Below are positions 16,576 to 26,670 of a DNA stretch of 64,000 bases, in pieces; the stretch's first letter is position 1, and each line of letters begins with the position of its first letter. The position numbers and the translations under genes were made by a program. Source of the stretch: Aeromonas caviae (GTDB taxonomy: Bacteria > Pseudomonadota > Gammaproteobacteria > Enterobacterales > Aeromonadaceae); assembly GCF_000819785.1 (NCBI RefSeq), contig NZ_CDBK01000094.1:1-64000 (forward strand). Direction: 5' to 3'. A model generated the notes under the pieces. It did no database searches and had not been told where the DNA came from. It saw only the letters and a list, made by a program, of their open reading frames with translations.

Positions 16576-19200
16576 TTACTGTGCCAGCGCCTTGCTCACC
16601 TTCTCGAACAGATCCCGCGCCAGCCCGTCCAGGTTGGCCAGGCGGGTCAGCTCGGCGCGAACCAGCGCCTTGCGCCCCTCATCGAGCCGCTTGAACTGGA
16701 TAAGCGGGGTGATGAGGCGGGACGCCACCTGGGGATTGACCTCGTTGAGCTCGATCAAGAGATCGGTCAGGAAGCGATAGCCGCTGCCATCGGCGGCGTG
16801 GAACTGCACCTGGTTGTTCATGGCGAAGCTGCCGATGAGCGCCCGCAGCCGGTTCGGGTTGCGGATGCTGAAGGTCGGGTGCGCCATCGCCTGCTTCACG
16901 TCATCGAGCACATCCTTGGCCGGCTTGGCCCCCACCAGCCGCAGCCAGTTGTCCAGTACCAGGCCATCATGGGCCCACTTGCCTTCGAAGTCGGCCAAGA
17001 GCGCGGCGCGGCACGGCAGCAGATGGCTGTTGGCCACCTGGAGCGCCGCCAGGGTGTCGGTCATGTTGTCGGCAGCCCCGTACTGCTCGCGCACCAGGGT
17101 ATCGGCCTTCGCGGCATCCAGCGCCGCCAGATAACCCAGCACCACACCCTTGAGGGCCCGCTTGGCCATGTCGGCATGGACCACCTGATAAGCCGGCAGA
17201 CGCAGGCTCTCGTAGCACGCCAGCAGGCGGTCACCAAAGGCGTGGGCCAGAGCAGTCTGAATGCCGTTGCGCACCTGATGGATGGCGTCGATGTCGGCCA
17301 CCTCGAACAGCTCGGCCAGGGTCGCCTCCCCCGGCAGGGCCAGGATCTCTGCCTTGAGGGCGGGATCCAGTGCAGCCTCGTCCAGAATGGCGACAAAGGC
17401 CGCCAGCAGGGTGTGGGAGAGTTCAATCCCCTGCCCGTGCTGGACCCGGGCAACCCCGTCGATCACCGCCTTGTTGATCAGCATCTGGGCCGCATCCCAG
17501 CGGGCAAACTCGTTGCGGGCATGGCGCATCAGGAAGGCCAGGGCCTCGTCGCTGTAGTCATAGTGCAGCTTGACCGGGGCGGAGAAGTCCCGCAGCAGGG
17601 AAGGTACTGGCCTGACCGGTACCCGATCGAATTCGAAAGTCTGCTGTGCTTCCAGCACGTCCAGCACATTGCCAATGGCCTTGCCCTGGTATTGCAGCGG
17701 GATGACGGCACCCTGCTCATCGTAGAGCTCGATGTCGAGGGGGATATGCAGCGGCAGCTTTTGTGGCTGATCCTGGGTCGGCGGCGTGTGCTGGCTCACG
17801 TGCAGACGATAGACACCACTTTCGGCATCGTACTCGTCGGTCACGGTGAGCTCGGGGGTGCCGGATTGGCTGTACCAGCGGCGGAAGCGAGCGAGATCCA
17901 CCCCGGAGGCATCCTCCATCGCCTGCACGAAGTCGTCGCAGGTGGCAGCAGAGCCGTCGTGACGCTCGAAGTAGAGGCGCATGCCCGCCTGGAAGGCGTC
18001 CTCCCCCAGCAGGGTGTGCATCATGCGGATCACTTCAGAGCCCTTCTCGTAGACGGTCAGGGTGTAGAAGTTGTTCATCTCGATCACCACATCCGGGCGG
18101 ATGGGGTGGGCCATGGGGCCGGCATCTTCGGCAAACTGCGGACCGCGCACGGTGCGCACGTTGTTGATGCGGTTGACGCCGCGCGACCCCAGATCGGAGG
18201 AGAACTCCTGATCCCGGAACACCGTCAGCCCCTCTTTGAGGCTTAACTGGAACCAGTCGCGGCAGGTGACACGGTTGCCGGTCCAGTTGTGGAAGTATTC
18301 GTGACCGATCACCCGCTCGATGCCGTGGTAGTCCGCATCGGTGGCAGTGGCCGGGTTGGCCAGCACGAACTTGGAGTTGAAGATGTTGAGCCCCTTGTTC
18401 TCCATGGCTCCCATGTTGAAGAAGTCCACCGCCACGATCATGTAGATGTCGAGGTCATACTCGAGGCCGAAACGCTGCTCGTCCCAGCGCATGGAGTTGA
18501 TGAGGCTCTCCATGGCGAAACCGGCGCGGTCCAGGTTGCCCTTGTCCACGAAGATCTCGAGCGCCACCTGGCGGCCGCTTTTGGTAATGAAGTGGTTGCG
18601 CTCCACGTCGAAGTCACCGGCCACCAGGGCAAACAGGTAACTCGGCTTGGGGAAGGGATCCTGCCACTGCACGAAGTGGCGACCGTCGTCCAGATCGCCG
18701 CTCGCGACCTTGTTGCCATTGGAGAGCAGATAGGGGTACTTGGCCTTGTCGGCGGTGATGCGGGTACTGTAACGGGCCAGGATGTCCGGCCTGTCCATGT
18801 AATAGGTGATACGACGAAAGCCCTCGGCCTCGCACTGGGTGCAATAGGCATCGCCGGATTTGTAGAGCCCCTCCAGCGCCGTGTTGGCGGCGGGATCAAT
18901 GTCGGTGACCACGGTCAGCACGCACTCGGCCGGCAGGTTGAACAGGGTCAGGCTGCTCTCTCCCTGCTCGTATTGCTGATAGGGCACGCCATCCACACTG
19001 ACACTGACAAGGTCAAGCCCCTCGCCGTCCAGCACCAGGGGCTCGTTGTGATCGCCGCTGCGACGCAAACGGGAGATGGCGGTGACCCGGGTCAGGGGCT
19101 CTTGCAGCTGAAAATCGAGATCCAGGCTGTCACACCAATAGAGGGGAGCCTGGTAATCCTGGCGATATTTGGCCGTCATGGCCTGAGGTTGTTCAGTCAT
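16576..19200 (-). CDS. pepN: Aminopeptidase N (alanyl aminopeptidase)
   Basis: PepN is the main broad-specificity zinc aminopeptidase of the cytosol, family M1. The 874-residue length fits the E. coli enzyme (870). GAMENKGLN (substrate N-terminus recognition) is followed by the zinc motif HEYFHNW and the downstream zinc-ligand Glu in LKEGLTVFRDQEF. The C-terminal half is the helical domain of the family. The start ATG is followed by TEQPQAMTAKYRQDYQ, similar to other PepN N-termini. It appears to be a single-gene unit with its own terminator. Confidence 0.97.
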   Translation of the reverse strand: MTEQPQAMTAKYRQDYQAPLYWCDSLDLDFQLQEPLTRVTAISRLRRSGDHNEPLVLDGEGLDLVSVSVDGVPYQQYEQGESSLTLFNLPAECVLTVVTDIDPAANTALEGLYKSGDAYCTQCEAEGFRRITYYMDRPDILARYSTRITADKAKYPYLLSNGNKVASGDLDDGRHFVQWQDPFPKPSYLFALVAGDFDVERNHFITKSGRQVALEIFVDKGNLDRAGFAMESLINSMRWDEQRFGLEYDLDIYMIVAVDFFNMGAMENKGLNIFNSKFVLANPATATDADYHGIERVIGHEYFHNWTGNRVTCRDWFQLSLKEGLTVFRDQEFSSDLGSRGVNRINNVRTVRGPQFAEDAGPMAHPIRPDVVIEMNNFYTLTVYEKGSEVIRMMHTLLGEDAFQAGMRLYFERHDGSAATCDDFVQAMEDASGVDLARFRRWYSQSGTPELTVTDEYDAESGVYRLHVSQHTPPTQDQPQKLPLHIPLDIELYDEQGAVIPLQYQGKAIGNVLDVLEAQQTFEFDRVPVRPVPSLLRDFSAPVKLHYDYSDEALAFLMRHARNEFARWDAAQMLINKAVIDGVARVQHGQGIELSHTLLAAFVAILDEAALDPALKAEILALPGEATLAELFEVADIDAIHQVRNGIQTALAHAFGDRLLACYESLRLPAYQVVHADMAKRALKGVVLGYLAALDAAKADTLVREQYGAADNMTDTLAALQVANSHLLPCRAALLADFEGKWAHDGLVLDNWLRLVGAKPAKDVLDDVKQAMAHPTFSIRNPNRLRALIGSFAMNNQVQFHAADGSGYRFLTDLLIELNEVNPQVASRLITPLIQFKRLDEGRKALVRAELTRLANLDGLARDLFEKVSKALAQ

Positions 19201-19283
19201 TATTGTGTGCTTCCACGCTTTGTTATTGACGTGTCAGAGGCTGTCACAAGGCTCGGACAGGGTCAAATAGTTTGCATTCAGGC

Positions 19284-19311
19284 AAAAGAAAGGGCGACCC
19301 GAGTCGCCCTT
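19284..19311 (-). terminator. prc terminator
   Basis: AAGGGCGAC and GTCGCCCTT pair around a 4-base loop, followed on the minus strand by TTTCTTTT. It lies just after the prc stop codon and before pepN. Confidence 0.8.
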
Positions 19312-19329
19312 GTCATTTCGTTGCCAGCA

Positions 19330-21345
19330 TCAGCTCTTCTTGCTGAGGGTGGCCAGATCCGCCGTGATGTTGGCCGCTTCCACCTGGTATTCGTCAGGTG
19401 CCTCGAAATCGGTCGGCAGTTCATCCAGGCTCTTCACCGTCGGCTTGCCAAGACGGGTCAGCCGCTCGTTGGCTCGCGCCAGCGCCTTCTCGTCCTGTTT
19501 GGCCTGTTCAGCCAGCCGCTCGGCTTCGTTCAGGGAGACCGACTTCTTGTCCTTGTCCGCCTGATACTCCTTGATGTCCTGCAGCACATAGGCAAATTCC
19601 GGATCCTTGGTGATCCGCGCCTCGTGGGCCGCTTTCAGCTTGGGCAACAGGCTGGAGAAGTCCCCCAGTCGCTCGTAGCTGGCCGAGGCGATCTTGTCCC
19701 AGGGCAAGGCGTTGAACTCGCGGCTCTCCCCCGTCTCCCCCGGCGCCACTGCGGTCGGGAAGGCGATATCGGGTGCAACCCCTTTGTTCTGGGTACTGCC
19801 GCCATCGATACGGTAGAACTTGGCGATGGTGTACTGCACGTGACCCAGCGGCTGCTCGTAGAAGTCATAGACCTTTGCGAGGCTGCGATGCTGCTGCACC
19901 GTCCCCTTGCCGAACGAGTTTTCGCCGAGGATCAGCGCACGACCATAGTCCTGCATGGCGGCGGCGAAGATCTCGGACGCCGAAGCGCTGTAGCGGTCGA
20001 TCATCACCGACATGGGGCCACCGTAGTAGACATTGCCGTCGTCGTCACCATTGACGGTGATGCGACCCATGTGATCACGGATCTGCACCACGGGACCACT
20101 GGCGAAGAACAGACCGCTCAGGGCGGAGGCTTCCGTCAGGGCACCGCCGCCGTTGCCGCGCAGATCGACGATGAGGCCGTCGATCTTCTGCTTGTTGAGG
20201 CTGGAGATCTCCTTGATCACGTCGTCGTGCAGGTTGACGTAGAAGCTCGGGATCTCGAGCACGCCGATCTTCTTGCCCTCGGCGGTGATCACCTTGGACT
20301 TGGCGGCTCTGTCTTCCAGACGCACCTTGTCACGCACCAGCTCCACCAGCTCGGTCTTGGCGGTTGCACCCTTGCCGCGCTGGATCTCCAGCTTCACCTT
20401 GCTGCCCTTGGGCCCCTTGATGAGCTCGACCACGTCGTCAAGACGCCAGCCAATGACATCCACAATCTTGCCGTCGTCCTGCCCCACCCCGGTGATCTTG
20501 TCATCGGGTTTCAGGTGATTGGACTTGGCCGCCGGGCCGCCTGGCACCAGGGAGCGGATGACGGTAAAGTCATCTTCCGCCTGCAGCACGGCCCCAATCC
20601 CCTCCAGCGAGAGGTTCATCTCGGTGTTGAACCGATCGGCGCTGCGCGGAGACAGATAGCTGGTGTGCGGTTCGATGGCGCGGGCGAAGGAGTTCATGAA
20701 GAGCTGGAACACGTCCTCGCTCTCGGTCTGGGACATCCGCTTGATGGCGTTGTTGTAACGCTTGCCAAGCAGCTCCTTGATCTCGGGCCACTCCTTGCCG
20801 CTGAGCTTGAGGCTCAGGGCATCGAACTTGACCCGCTGACGCCACAGCTCGTTGAGCTCGGCTTCATCCTTGGGCCAGGGAGCCCCTTCCCGATCGAAGA
20901 CGTAATTGTCTTTCTGGGTAAAATCGAAGGGAGTGTCGAGCAGTTTGAGGGCGTATTCGAACCGCTCGTACCGCCGCTGCTGACTCAGGTTGAACATCTC
21001 GTAGGCCGGAGCCAGCCGCCCTCGCTCGAGGTCGGTGTCAAAACCGGTACGATATTTCTCAAAACGGCTGATGTCAGAGGCCAGAAACAGGTTGCGGCTG
21101 TAGTCCAGATTCTCCAGATACTTGTCAAAGATCACGGAGGAAAAGGCGTCGTCCAGCTTGAACTGTTTGTAGTGGGAGCGGGTAAACAGATTGGCAATTC
21201 GCTTGCTGGCCGTAGCATGTTGGCTCTCTTGAGCCAACACAGGCAAATCACTTTCCTTGAGCACCGGCTCGATGGCCTGTGCGAGCCCGGCAAGCGCCAA
21301 GCTACAGGCAACGAGTGAAAAACGAATCACGCCATGCTTCAACAT
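19330..21345 (-). CDS. prc: Tail-specific periplasmic protease Prc (Tsp)
   Basis: This is a 671-residue periplasmic serine-lysine protease, close to E. coli Prc (682). A signal peptide occupies residues 1-24 (cleaved after LAQA). A PDZ domain (about 240-330, starting LEGIGAVLQ) is followed by the protease core, with the catalytic Ser in ASASEIFAAAMQDYGRA and the Lys in GENSFGKGTVQ. Prc degrades proteins with nonpolar C-termini, processes penicillin-binding protein 3 and, with NlpI, removes the MepS endopeptidase. It lies 8 bases after proQ, the E. coli order, and should share the proQ promoter. Confidence 0.96.
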   Translation of the reverse strand: MLKHGVIRFSLVACSLALAGLAQAIEPVLKESDLPVLAQESQHATASKRIANLFTRSHYKQFKLDDAFSSVIFDKYLENLDYSRNLFLASDISRFEKYRTGFDTDLERGRLAPAYEMFNLSQQRRYERFEYALKLLDTPFDFTQKDNYVFDREGAPWPKDEAELNELWRQRVKFDALSLKLSGKEWPEIKELLGKRYNNAIKRMSQTESEDVFQLFMNSFARAIEPHTSYLSPRSADRFNTEMNLSLEGIGAVLQAEDDFTVIRSLVPGGPAAKSNHLKPDDKITGVGQDDGKIVDVIGWRLDDVVELIKGPKGSKVKLEIQRGKGATAKTELVELVRDKVRLEDRAAKSKVITAEGKKIGVLEIPSFYVNLHDDVIKEISSLNKQKIDGLIVDLRGNGGGALTEASALSGLFFASGPVVQIRDHMGRITVNGDDDGNVYYGGPMSVMIDRYSASASEIFAAAMQDYGRALILGENSFGKGTVQQHRSLAKVYDFYEQPLGHVQYTIAKFYRIDGGSTQNKGVAPDIAFPTAVAPGETGESREFNALPWDKIASASYERLGDFSSLLPKLKAAHEARITKDPEFAYVLQDIKEYQADKDKKSVSLNEAERLAEQAKQDEKALARANERLTRLGKPTVKSLDELPTDFEAPDEYQVEAANITADLATLSKKS

Positions 21346-21353
21346 TCGTCTCC

Positions 21354-21998
21354 TTAGAGAACCAGATGCTCGAACTTGACCCGCAACATCATGCCGGTCT
21401 GCAATTGAACCTGTACGTCATCCTTGGTCACTTCTTTGATGGTCGCAGGCACAGGGGACTTGCCCAGCACGACGCGAACGCCCTGCTCGACTTTCAGGGT
21501 AGCGGCATCCACTTTCACCAGCGGCGCATCGGCGACCGGTGCAGCCTTGGGAGCAGGGGCGGACTTGGGCTTGTCGGAGCGGGGAGCGTCAGCCTTGCGC
21601 GGCGCGTTGCGACGCGGCTGCTTGGGCTTGTCTTCCTTCTCCTTGGTGTTGGTGCGGCGGCTGGCAAAGACACGTTCCTTGCTCTCCTTGAGCGCCTGTT
21701 TGGCATGCTCGATGTGCTCTTCGGTGAGCAGCTCGCCCGGGTTGCCGTCCAGATCGACACGGGCCTGGCCAGCCTTGAGGCCATGCAGGTAACGCCAGCT
21801 GGAGGTGTATTGACGCAGAGCAGAGCGCAGCATGGTCTTGGAGACTCTCTCGTCATCAGCAAGACGCGCGGCCAGATCCTGGAAGATGCCAATCTTGAGT
21901 GGCTTGGCCTCTCCTTCAGCGATGAAGCAGGCCGGGAATTTCTCGACCAGGTAGGCGACGATCTCTTTACTGTTCTTCAGCTTTTCAGTGTTTTCCAT
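21354..21998 (-). CDS. proQ: RNA chaperone ProQ
   Basis: ProQ is a global RNA-binding protein that stabilises many mRNAs and small RNAs. The N-terminal FinO-like domain (about residues 1-120) contains [19 protein letters not shown] and [12 protein letters not shown] basic linker rich in Lys, Arg, Pro and Ala (about 120-160) leads to a C-terminal Tudor-like domain ending [11 protein letters not shown]. It has 214 residues against 232 in E. coli, the difference being in the linker. A candidate promoter lies 60-90 bases upstream, and prc follows with an 8-base gap. Confidence 0.95.
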   Translation of the reverse strand: MENTEKLKNSKEIVAYLVEKFPACFIAEGEAKPLKIGIFQDLAARLADDERVSKTMLRSALRQYTSSWRYLHGLKAGQARVDLDGNPGELLTEEHIEHAKQALKESKERVFASRRTNTKEKEDKPKQPRRNAPRKADAPRSDKPKSAPAPKAAPVADAPLVKVDAATLKVEQGVRVVLGKSPVPATIKEVTKDDVQVQLQTGMMLRVKFEHLVL

Positions 21999-22055
21999 GT
22001 ATAACCTTGGCTTTCATATAGACGCACGGGCATGCCCGAACACAACAAAGGCCCC

Positions 22056-22084
22056 ATTATAGAGAGCTTGGGACCTTTTGCGAA
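22056..22084 (-). promoter_or_regulatory. Candidate promoter of proQ-prc
   Basis: On the minus strand TTCGCA (4 of 6 to TTGACA) and a perfect TATAAT are separated by 17 bases. The predicted leader contains the perfect 12-base palindrome CGGGCATGCCCG (22027-22038). Confidence 0.55.
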
Positions 22085-22099
22085 CCATCTAGCAATGAC

Positions 22100-22558
22100 T
22101 TAGAGCATGCTTTCCAAAATTTGCACCGTTTCTTCGAGGCCAATCCGGTCCTGCTCGTCAAAGCGGTTAAAGATTGGACTGTCGATGTCCAGCACCCCGA
22201 TGATCTCCCCGCCACGGCGCAGCGGGATCACGATTTCCGAGTTGCTGGCACCGTCACAGGCGATGTGACCCGCAAACTGGTGCACGTCGTCCACCAGCTG
22301 GGTCTTGCCATCGGCCACCGCTGTGCCACAGACGCCGCGCCCGACCGGGATGCGCACACAGGCCGGCTTGCCCTGGAACGGGCCGAGCACCAAGGTCTCT
22401 CCTTGCAGCAGGTAGAAACCAACCCAGTTGATGTCAGCCAGTTCCTGATTGAGCAGTGCAGACAGGTTTGCCAGGGTAGCGATCATGTCGGGTTCGCCCT
22501 CTAGCAATGCCTGGGCCTGCTGGTTGAGCGTGCGATAAAATGCTTGTTTTTCAATCAT
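22100..22558 (-). CDS. msrC: Free methionine-(R)-sulfoxide reductase MsrC
   Basis: A 152-residue GAF-domain enzyme that reduces free Met-(R)-sulfoxide, using thioredoxin as reductant. The diagnostic features are NWVGFYLL, then ACVRIPVGRGVCGTAV and HIACDGASNSEIV, which supply the three conserved Cys residues. I chose the ATG at 22558 (MIEKQAFYRTLN) because E. coli MsrC begins MNKTEFYADLN; an upstream ATG at 22594 would add 12 unconserved residues. AAGGAG lies about 16 bases before the chosen start, an unusually long spacing. Confidence 0.92.
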   Translation of the reverse strand: MIEKQAFYRTLNQQAQALLEGEPDMIATLANLSALLNQELADINWVGFYLLQGETLVLGPFQGKPACVRIPVGRGVCGTAVADGKTQLVDDVHQFAGHIACDGASNSEIVIPLRRGGEIIGVLDIDSPIFNRFDEQDRIGLEETVQILESML

Positions 22559-22666
22559 GATTAAATGAACTTCACTCCTTGATAATCCATGCAAGGTACC
22601 GTCCTGCCTGAAAATTTCAAATCAATTTTCAATTATCCCCCCTCCTGGGGCCCGATGAGAGTCCGT

Positions 22667-23125
22667 TCAACGTGCCGCGCCCAACGTCAGTTGATGGCGC
22701 TGGCCATTGCTCCACTCGATGGTCAGGAGCCAGTCCATCGCCTCGGTCGTACAACTTCCCACCTGGGTCACCCCTCGCCACCCCGTTTGGCTGGGTTCAA
22801 ACAGCACGGGGATGAGCCCCATGAACATCTCCTTGCCCTCGAGCCAGGCCTTGACCGGCGTGATGGCCGGCACACCCCCTTGAAGGCGCAGGACAAAGTC
22901 ATGTTCAGGGCGGATCGGCAAGCCATCGATGCTGACCGTCAGCGGGCGATCCCCGACGATGAGGCGGCAGGGGCTGTGGGACAGATCACAAATCTGAACA
23001 TTGGTGCCCTCTTCATGGTCGCTTCCAGTGCCTGAAAACCAGGTTCGATAGGCCATCAGGGAGAGCAAAATGACCAGCACCATGGACAGGTGGACGATTT
23101 TGCGTGAAGTGAGTCTCTCTTTCAT
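22667..23125 (-). CDS. Membrane-anchored protein of unknown function
   Basis: I do not recognise this 152-residue protein. A basic N-terminus and one hydrophobic segment (about residues 11-26) point to a membrane anchor or uncleaved signal. The rest would face the periplasm and contains three Cys: two in ICDLSHSPC, spaced CX6C, and one in VGSCTTEAMDW. It is transcribed divergently from ccoNOQP, with a 280-base shared upstream region, and its C-terminal half (WLEGKEMFMGLIPVLFE) has the look of a small periplasmic domain. A link to cbb3 oxidase biogenesis is possible from position only. Confidence 0.65.
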   Translation of the reverse strand: MKERLTSRKIVHLSMVLVILLSLMAYRTWFSGTGSDHEEGTNVQICDLSHSPCRLIVGDRPLTVSIDGLPIRPEHDFVLRLQGGVPAITPVKAWLEGKEMFMGLIPVLFEPSQTGWRGVTQVGSCTTEAMDWLLTIEWSNGQRHQLTLGAAR

Positions 23126-23404
23126 GAAAAAACAGCTCTGTAAGGTACGTTGAAAATGTAATTTTCGTGATCTGGCGCAAGGTAAAAACTGGCGGACATG
23201 AGACCCGCTGGAGCCAAATATATCACTGTTTGTACTGTTATTTTACCGGTCATTTCAGTATCATTCTCAATGGATTTTCATTTAACCACCTTTTGCTTTT
23301 CCTTTTATTAACAGATGTTAACGAGAGGATTTTGCAAAACCGGGGTGAAAATGGCCCAGGACACCGGGCAACACAAACAACAGCATCGGAAGCGGAATAC
23401 AACG

Positions 23405-24829
23405 ATGAGCCATACAACAAACCACCCTGAGTACAACTACACCGTTGTGCGCCAGTTCACCGTCATGACGATTGTCTGGGGTATCGTCGGCATGTCGGTG
23501 GGTGTATTGATTGCAGCCCAGCTGATCTGGCCTGCCCTCAACTTCGACACCCCCTGGCTGACGTACAGCCGTCTGCGTCCCCTGCATACCAATGCGGTCA
23601 TCTTCGCATTTGGTTGCAGCGCCCTGATGGCCACCTCCTTCTACGTGGTGCAACGCACCTGTCAGGTCCGGCTGTTTGGTGGTCCCCTCGCCTCCTTCGT
23701 GTTCTGGGGCTGGCAGGCGATCATTCTGTCTGCAGCCATCTCGCTGCCGCTGGGGTACACCACCTCCAAAGAGTACGCCGAGCTGGAGTGGCCCATCGAC
23801 ATCGCCATCGCCGTGGTCTGGGTGAGCTATGCCATCGTCTTCTTCGGCACCCTGATCAAACGCACCACCTCCCACATCTATGTGGCGAACTGGTTCTTCG
23901 GTGCCTTCATCATCACGGTTGCCGTGCTGCACATCGTCAACAACATGGAAGTGCCCCTCTCCGGCATGAAGTCCTACTCCATGTACTCCGGTGCCATGGA
24001 TGCCATGGTGCAGTGGTGGTATGGCCACAACGCGGTGGGCTTCCTGCTGACGGCGGGCTTCCTTGGCATGATGTACTATTTCGTGCCCAAGCAGGCGGGT
24101 CGCCCCGTCTACTCCTACCGCCTCTCCATCGTGCACTTCTGGGCGCTGATCTCCCTCTATATCTGGGCCGGTCCGCACCACCTGCACTATACCGCCCTGC
24201 CTGACTGGGCCCAGTCGCTGGGCATGGTGATGTCCCTCATCCTGTTCGTGCCCTCCTGGGGCGGCATGATCAACGGCATCATGACCCTCTCGGGTGCCTG
24301 GCACAAGCTGCGTTATGACCCCATTCTGCGCTTCCTGATCGTCTCCCTGTCGTTCTACGGCATGTCGACCTTCGAAGGTCCCATGATGGCGATCAAGACC
24401 GTCAACGCCCTCTCCCACTACACCGACTGGACTATCGGTCACGTTCACTCCGGTGCCCTGGGCTGGGTTGCCATGGTGTCCATTGGCGCCGTCTACCACC
24501 TGATCCCGAACCTGTTCGGGCAGGGGCGCATGTACAGCATCAAACTCATCAACGTCCACTTCTGGCTGGCCACCGTGGGCACCGTGCTCTATATCGTCGC
24601 CATGTGGATTTCCGGTGTGATGCAGGGCCTGATGTGGCGTGCGGTCAACGACGACGGCACCCTGACCTACAGCTTCGTGGAGGCGCTGCAAGCTTCCTAT
24701 CCCTTCTACTTCGTGCGCTTCCTGGGTGGCTGCTTCTTCGTCACCGGCATGCTGCTGATGGCCTACAACGCCTACCGCACCGTCACTGCGCCCAAGGGTT
24801 CTCTGGAACCCGTCGCACAGCCAGCCTGA
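23405..24829 (+). CDS. ccoN: cbb3-type cytochrome c oxidase subunit I
   Basis: CcoN is the catalytic membrane subunit of the high-affinity cbb3 oxidase, holding the low-spin haem b and the haem b3-CuB oxygen-reducing centre. The 474-residue protein shows the usual run of about 12 hydrophobic segments and conserved His-containing stretches ([50 protein letters not shown]). I chose the ATG at 23405 ([18 protein letters not shown]), which has GGAA-rich sequence upstream; an upstream frame extension to 23315 is not conserved in character. First gene of the ccoNOQP operon. I saw no convincing FNR box in its upstream region. Confidence 0.96.
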   Translation: MSHTTNHPEYNYTVVRQFTVMTIVWGIVGMSVGVLIAAQLIWPALNFDTPWLTYSRLRPLHTNAVIFAFGCSALMATSFYVVQRTCQVRLFGGPLASFVFWGWQAIILSAAISLPLGYTTSKEYAELEWPIDIAIAVVWVSYAIVFFGTLIKRTTSHIYVANWFFGAFIITVAVLHIVNNMEVPLSGMKSYSMYSGAMDAMVQWWYGHNAVGFLLTAGFLGMMYYFVPKQAGRPVYSYRLSIVHFWALISLYIWAGPHHLHYTALPDWAQSLGMVMSLILFVPSWGGMINGIMTLSGAWHKLRYDPILRFLIVSLSFYGMSTFEGPMMAIKTVNALSHYTDWTIGHVHSGALGWVAMVSIGAVYHLIPNLFGQGRMYSIKLINVHFWLATVGTVLYIVAMWISGVMQGLMWRAVNDDGTLTYSFVEALQASYPFYFVRFLGGCFFVTGMLLMAYNAYRTVTAPKGSLEPVAQPA

Positions 24830-24847
24830 TTTGAAGGGGTTTAAAGC

Positions 24848-25462
24848 ATGAGCAACAACAACCGTCACGAGATTTTTGAAAAAAGCGTCCCCATGCTGGT
24901 CATTGGCATCATCTTCGCCATCAGCCTGGGGGGCCTGGTGGAAATCACCCCCCTGTTCTTCCAGAAGCAGACCAACGAGCCGGTGGAGGGCCTCAAGCCC
25001 TACACCGCCCTGCAGATGGAAGGACGCGACATCTACATCCGCGAAGGCTGCACCGTCTGCCACAGCCAGATGATCCGCCCGTTCCGCGCCGAGACCGAGC
25101 GCTACGGCCACTACTCGGTTGCCGGCGAGAGCGTGTGGGAGCACCCCTTCCTGTGGGGCTCCAAGCGTACCGGCCCGGATCTGGCCCGGGTCGGCGGTCG
25201 CTACTCAGATGACTGGCATCGCGCCCACCTCATCAACCCGCGCGACGTGGTGCCCGAGTCCAACATGCCGGCCTTCCCCTGGCTCGAGACCAATGTGCTG
25301 AGCGGCGAGCTGACCGGCAAGAAGCTGGCTCTGTTCCGGGATCACTTCGGGGTGCCCTACACCGATGCCGACATCGCCGGTGCCGGTGAGGCCGTCAAGG
25401 GCAAGACCGAGCTGGATGCGCTGATCGCCTATCTGCAATCACTGGGCCATGCCCTGAAATAA
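24848..25462 (+). CDS. ccoO: cbb3-type cytochrome c oxidase subunit II (mono-haem c)
   Basis: A 204-residue membrane-anchored cytochrome c that passes electrons to CcoN. One N-terminal transmembrane segment (about residues 14-34) precedes the periplasmic haem domain; the haem-binding motif CTVCH lies at about residues 62-66, followed by [15 protein letters not shown] typical of CcoO. The probable axial Met is in [16 protein letters not shown] lies before the ATG. It is spaced 18 bases from ccoN and 11 from ccoQ. Confidence 0.96.
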   Translation: MSNNNRHEIFEKSVPMLVIGIIFAISLGGLVEITPLFFQKQTNEPVEGLKPYTALQMEGRDIYIREGCTVCHSQMIRPFRAETERYGHYSVAGESVWEHPFLWGSKRTGPDLARVGGRYSDDWHRAHLINPRDVVPESNMPAFPWLETNVLSGELTGKKLALFRDHFGVPYTDADIAGAGEAVKGKTELDALIAYLQSLGHALK

Positions 25463-25473
25463 GGAGTCGGGAT

Positions 25474-25653
25474 ATGGATTACGGCACATTTCGCGGCCTG
25501 TACACCCTGCTGCTGATGGTCATCATGATTGGCATCATCGTCTGGGCCTACAGCAAGCGCCGCAAGGCTTCTTTCGACGAGGCCGCCAACCTGGTTTTTG
25601 CCGATGACGAGCAACCCAGTGCTGATAACAAGAACGCAGGAGCGAAGCAATAA
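25474..25653 (+). CDS. ccoQ: cbb3-type oxidase assembly subunit CcoQ
   Basis: A 59-residue single-span membrane protein. The hydrophobic segment (residues 9-26) is followed by YSKRRKASFDEAANLVF, the classic CcoQ signature, and a hydrophilic tail. CcoQ is thought to stabilise interaction of CcoP with the CcoNO core. AAGGAG lies upstream of the ATG, and its TAA overlaps the ccoP ATG by one base (TAATG), so the two are translationally coupled. Confidence 0.93.
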   Translation: MDYGTFRGLYTLLLMVIMIGIIVWAYSKRRKASFDEAANLVFADDEQPSADNKNAGAKQ

Positions 25654-26642
25654 TGAGCACTCTGTTTAGCATTTTTGTGACCGTCATAAGCCTTGGCACC
25701 ATTCTCGGCTGCTTCCTGCTGCTGGCCTGGTGCATGAAGGACAAGATGGGGGCCGAAGAGGGCAAACCCATGGGTCACACCTTCGACGGCATCGAGGAGA
25801 TCAACAATCCCCTGCCGAAGTGGTGGTCCTATATGTTCCTCTTCTTCATCGTCACCGGGCTCATCTACCTGCTCGCCTTCCCGGGCCTTGGCAACTTCAA
25901 GGGTCTGCTGGGCTGGCAGAGCTCCAACCAGGATGTGCGTTCCCTGGCCGAGTCCAAGGCGGCGGCCGAGTCTGCCAAGGCCGAAGGACGCGCGGTGGAA
26001 TACGACCGGGAACTCGCCAAGGCTGACGAGATCTACGGCGCCAAGTTCCGCGAGCTGACCTATCAGGCTGACGGCAAGAGCTACAAGGAGATCACCGAGA
26101 TCGCCAAGGATCCGGAAGCCCTGAAGGTGGGTCAGCGCCTGTTCCTGCAAAACTGTTCCCAGTGTCATGGCTCCGATGCCCGTGGTGGCCGAGGTTTCCC
26201 GAACCTGACCGACAGCGAATGGCAGTGGGGCGGCGCACCCGACCAGATCAAGACCACCATCATGGGCGGTCGTCAGGGGATCATGGCCGCCTGGGGCGAG
26301 ATCCTGGGTCAGGACGGGGTGAAGGAGGTGGCCTCCTATGTGCTGAGCCTCTCCGGTCGCAAGGTTGATCTGGTGGAAGCCAAGAAAGGGGAAGCACGCT
26401 TTGCCATGTGCGCCGCCTGCCACGGTCCGGATGCCAAGGGCGGCATCGCCTTCGGCGCACCGGATCTCACCAACAACATCTGGCTCTATGGCGGCTCCCG
26501 TCAGGTGGTCGAACAGACCATCACCCACGGGCGCCACGGCGTGATGCCGGCCTGGAAGGACATTCTGGGGGAAGACAAGGTACATCTGCTCGCTTCCTAC
26601 GTTTACAGCTTGTCCCACAACGATCGGCAAAATCAGCAGTAA
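25653..26642 (+). CDS. ccoP: cbb3-type cytochrome c oxidase subunit III (di-haem c)
   Basis: A 329-residue membrane-anchored di-haem cytochrome c, the electron entry subunit of the oxidase. An N-terminal hydrophobic segment is followed by GHTFDGIEEINNPLPKWW, the conserved CcoP linker, then a second transmembrane segment. Two haem motifs, CSQCH and CAACH, lie at about residues 168-172 and 252-256, each in a cytochrome c fold. It starts inside the ccoQ stop and ends before a strong terminator at 26671. Confidence 0.96.
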   Translation: MSTLFSIFVTVISLGTILGCFLLLAWCMKDKMGAEEGKPMGHTFDGIEEINNPLPKWWSYMFLFFIVTGLIYLLAFPGLGNFKGLLGWQSSNQDVRSLAESKAAAESAKAEGRAVEYDRELAKADEIYGAKFRELTYQADGKSYKEITEIAKDPEALKVGQRLFLQNCSQCHGSDARGGRGFPNLTDSEWQWGGAPDQIKTTIMGGRQGIMAAWGEILGQDGVKEVASYVLSLSGRKVDLVEAKKGEARFAMCAACHGPDAKGGIAFGAPDLTNNIWLYGGSRQVVEQTITHGRHGVMPAWKDILGEDKVHLLASYVYSLSHNDRQNQQ

Positions 26643-26670
26643 CATGTGATAAGCACGTGATTAATCAGCA

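Noticed and set aside
18289-21318. A 1009-codon open frame on the plus strand
   Set aside because: It is antisense to pepN and prc, crosses the intergenic terminator between them, and shows no protein family features.
23250-23275. Fur- or FNR-like half-site before ccoN
   Set aside because: TTGAGAATGATACT on the minus strand matches FNR at one half only and Fur at about 11 of 19 positions, too weak to call.
23318-25144. A 608-codon open frame on the minus strand
   Set aside because: It is antisense to ccoN and ccoO and has no domain or ribosome binding site.
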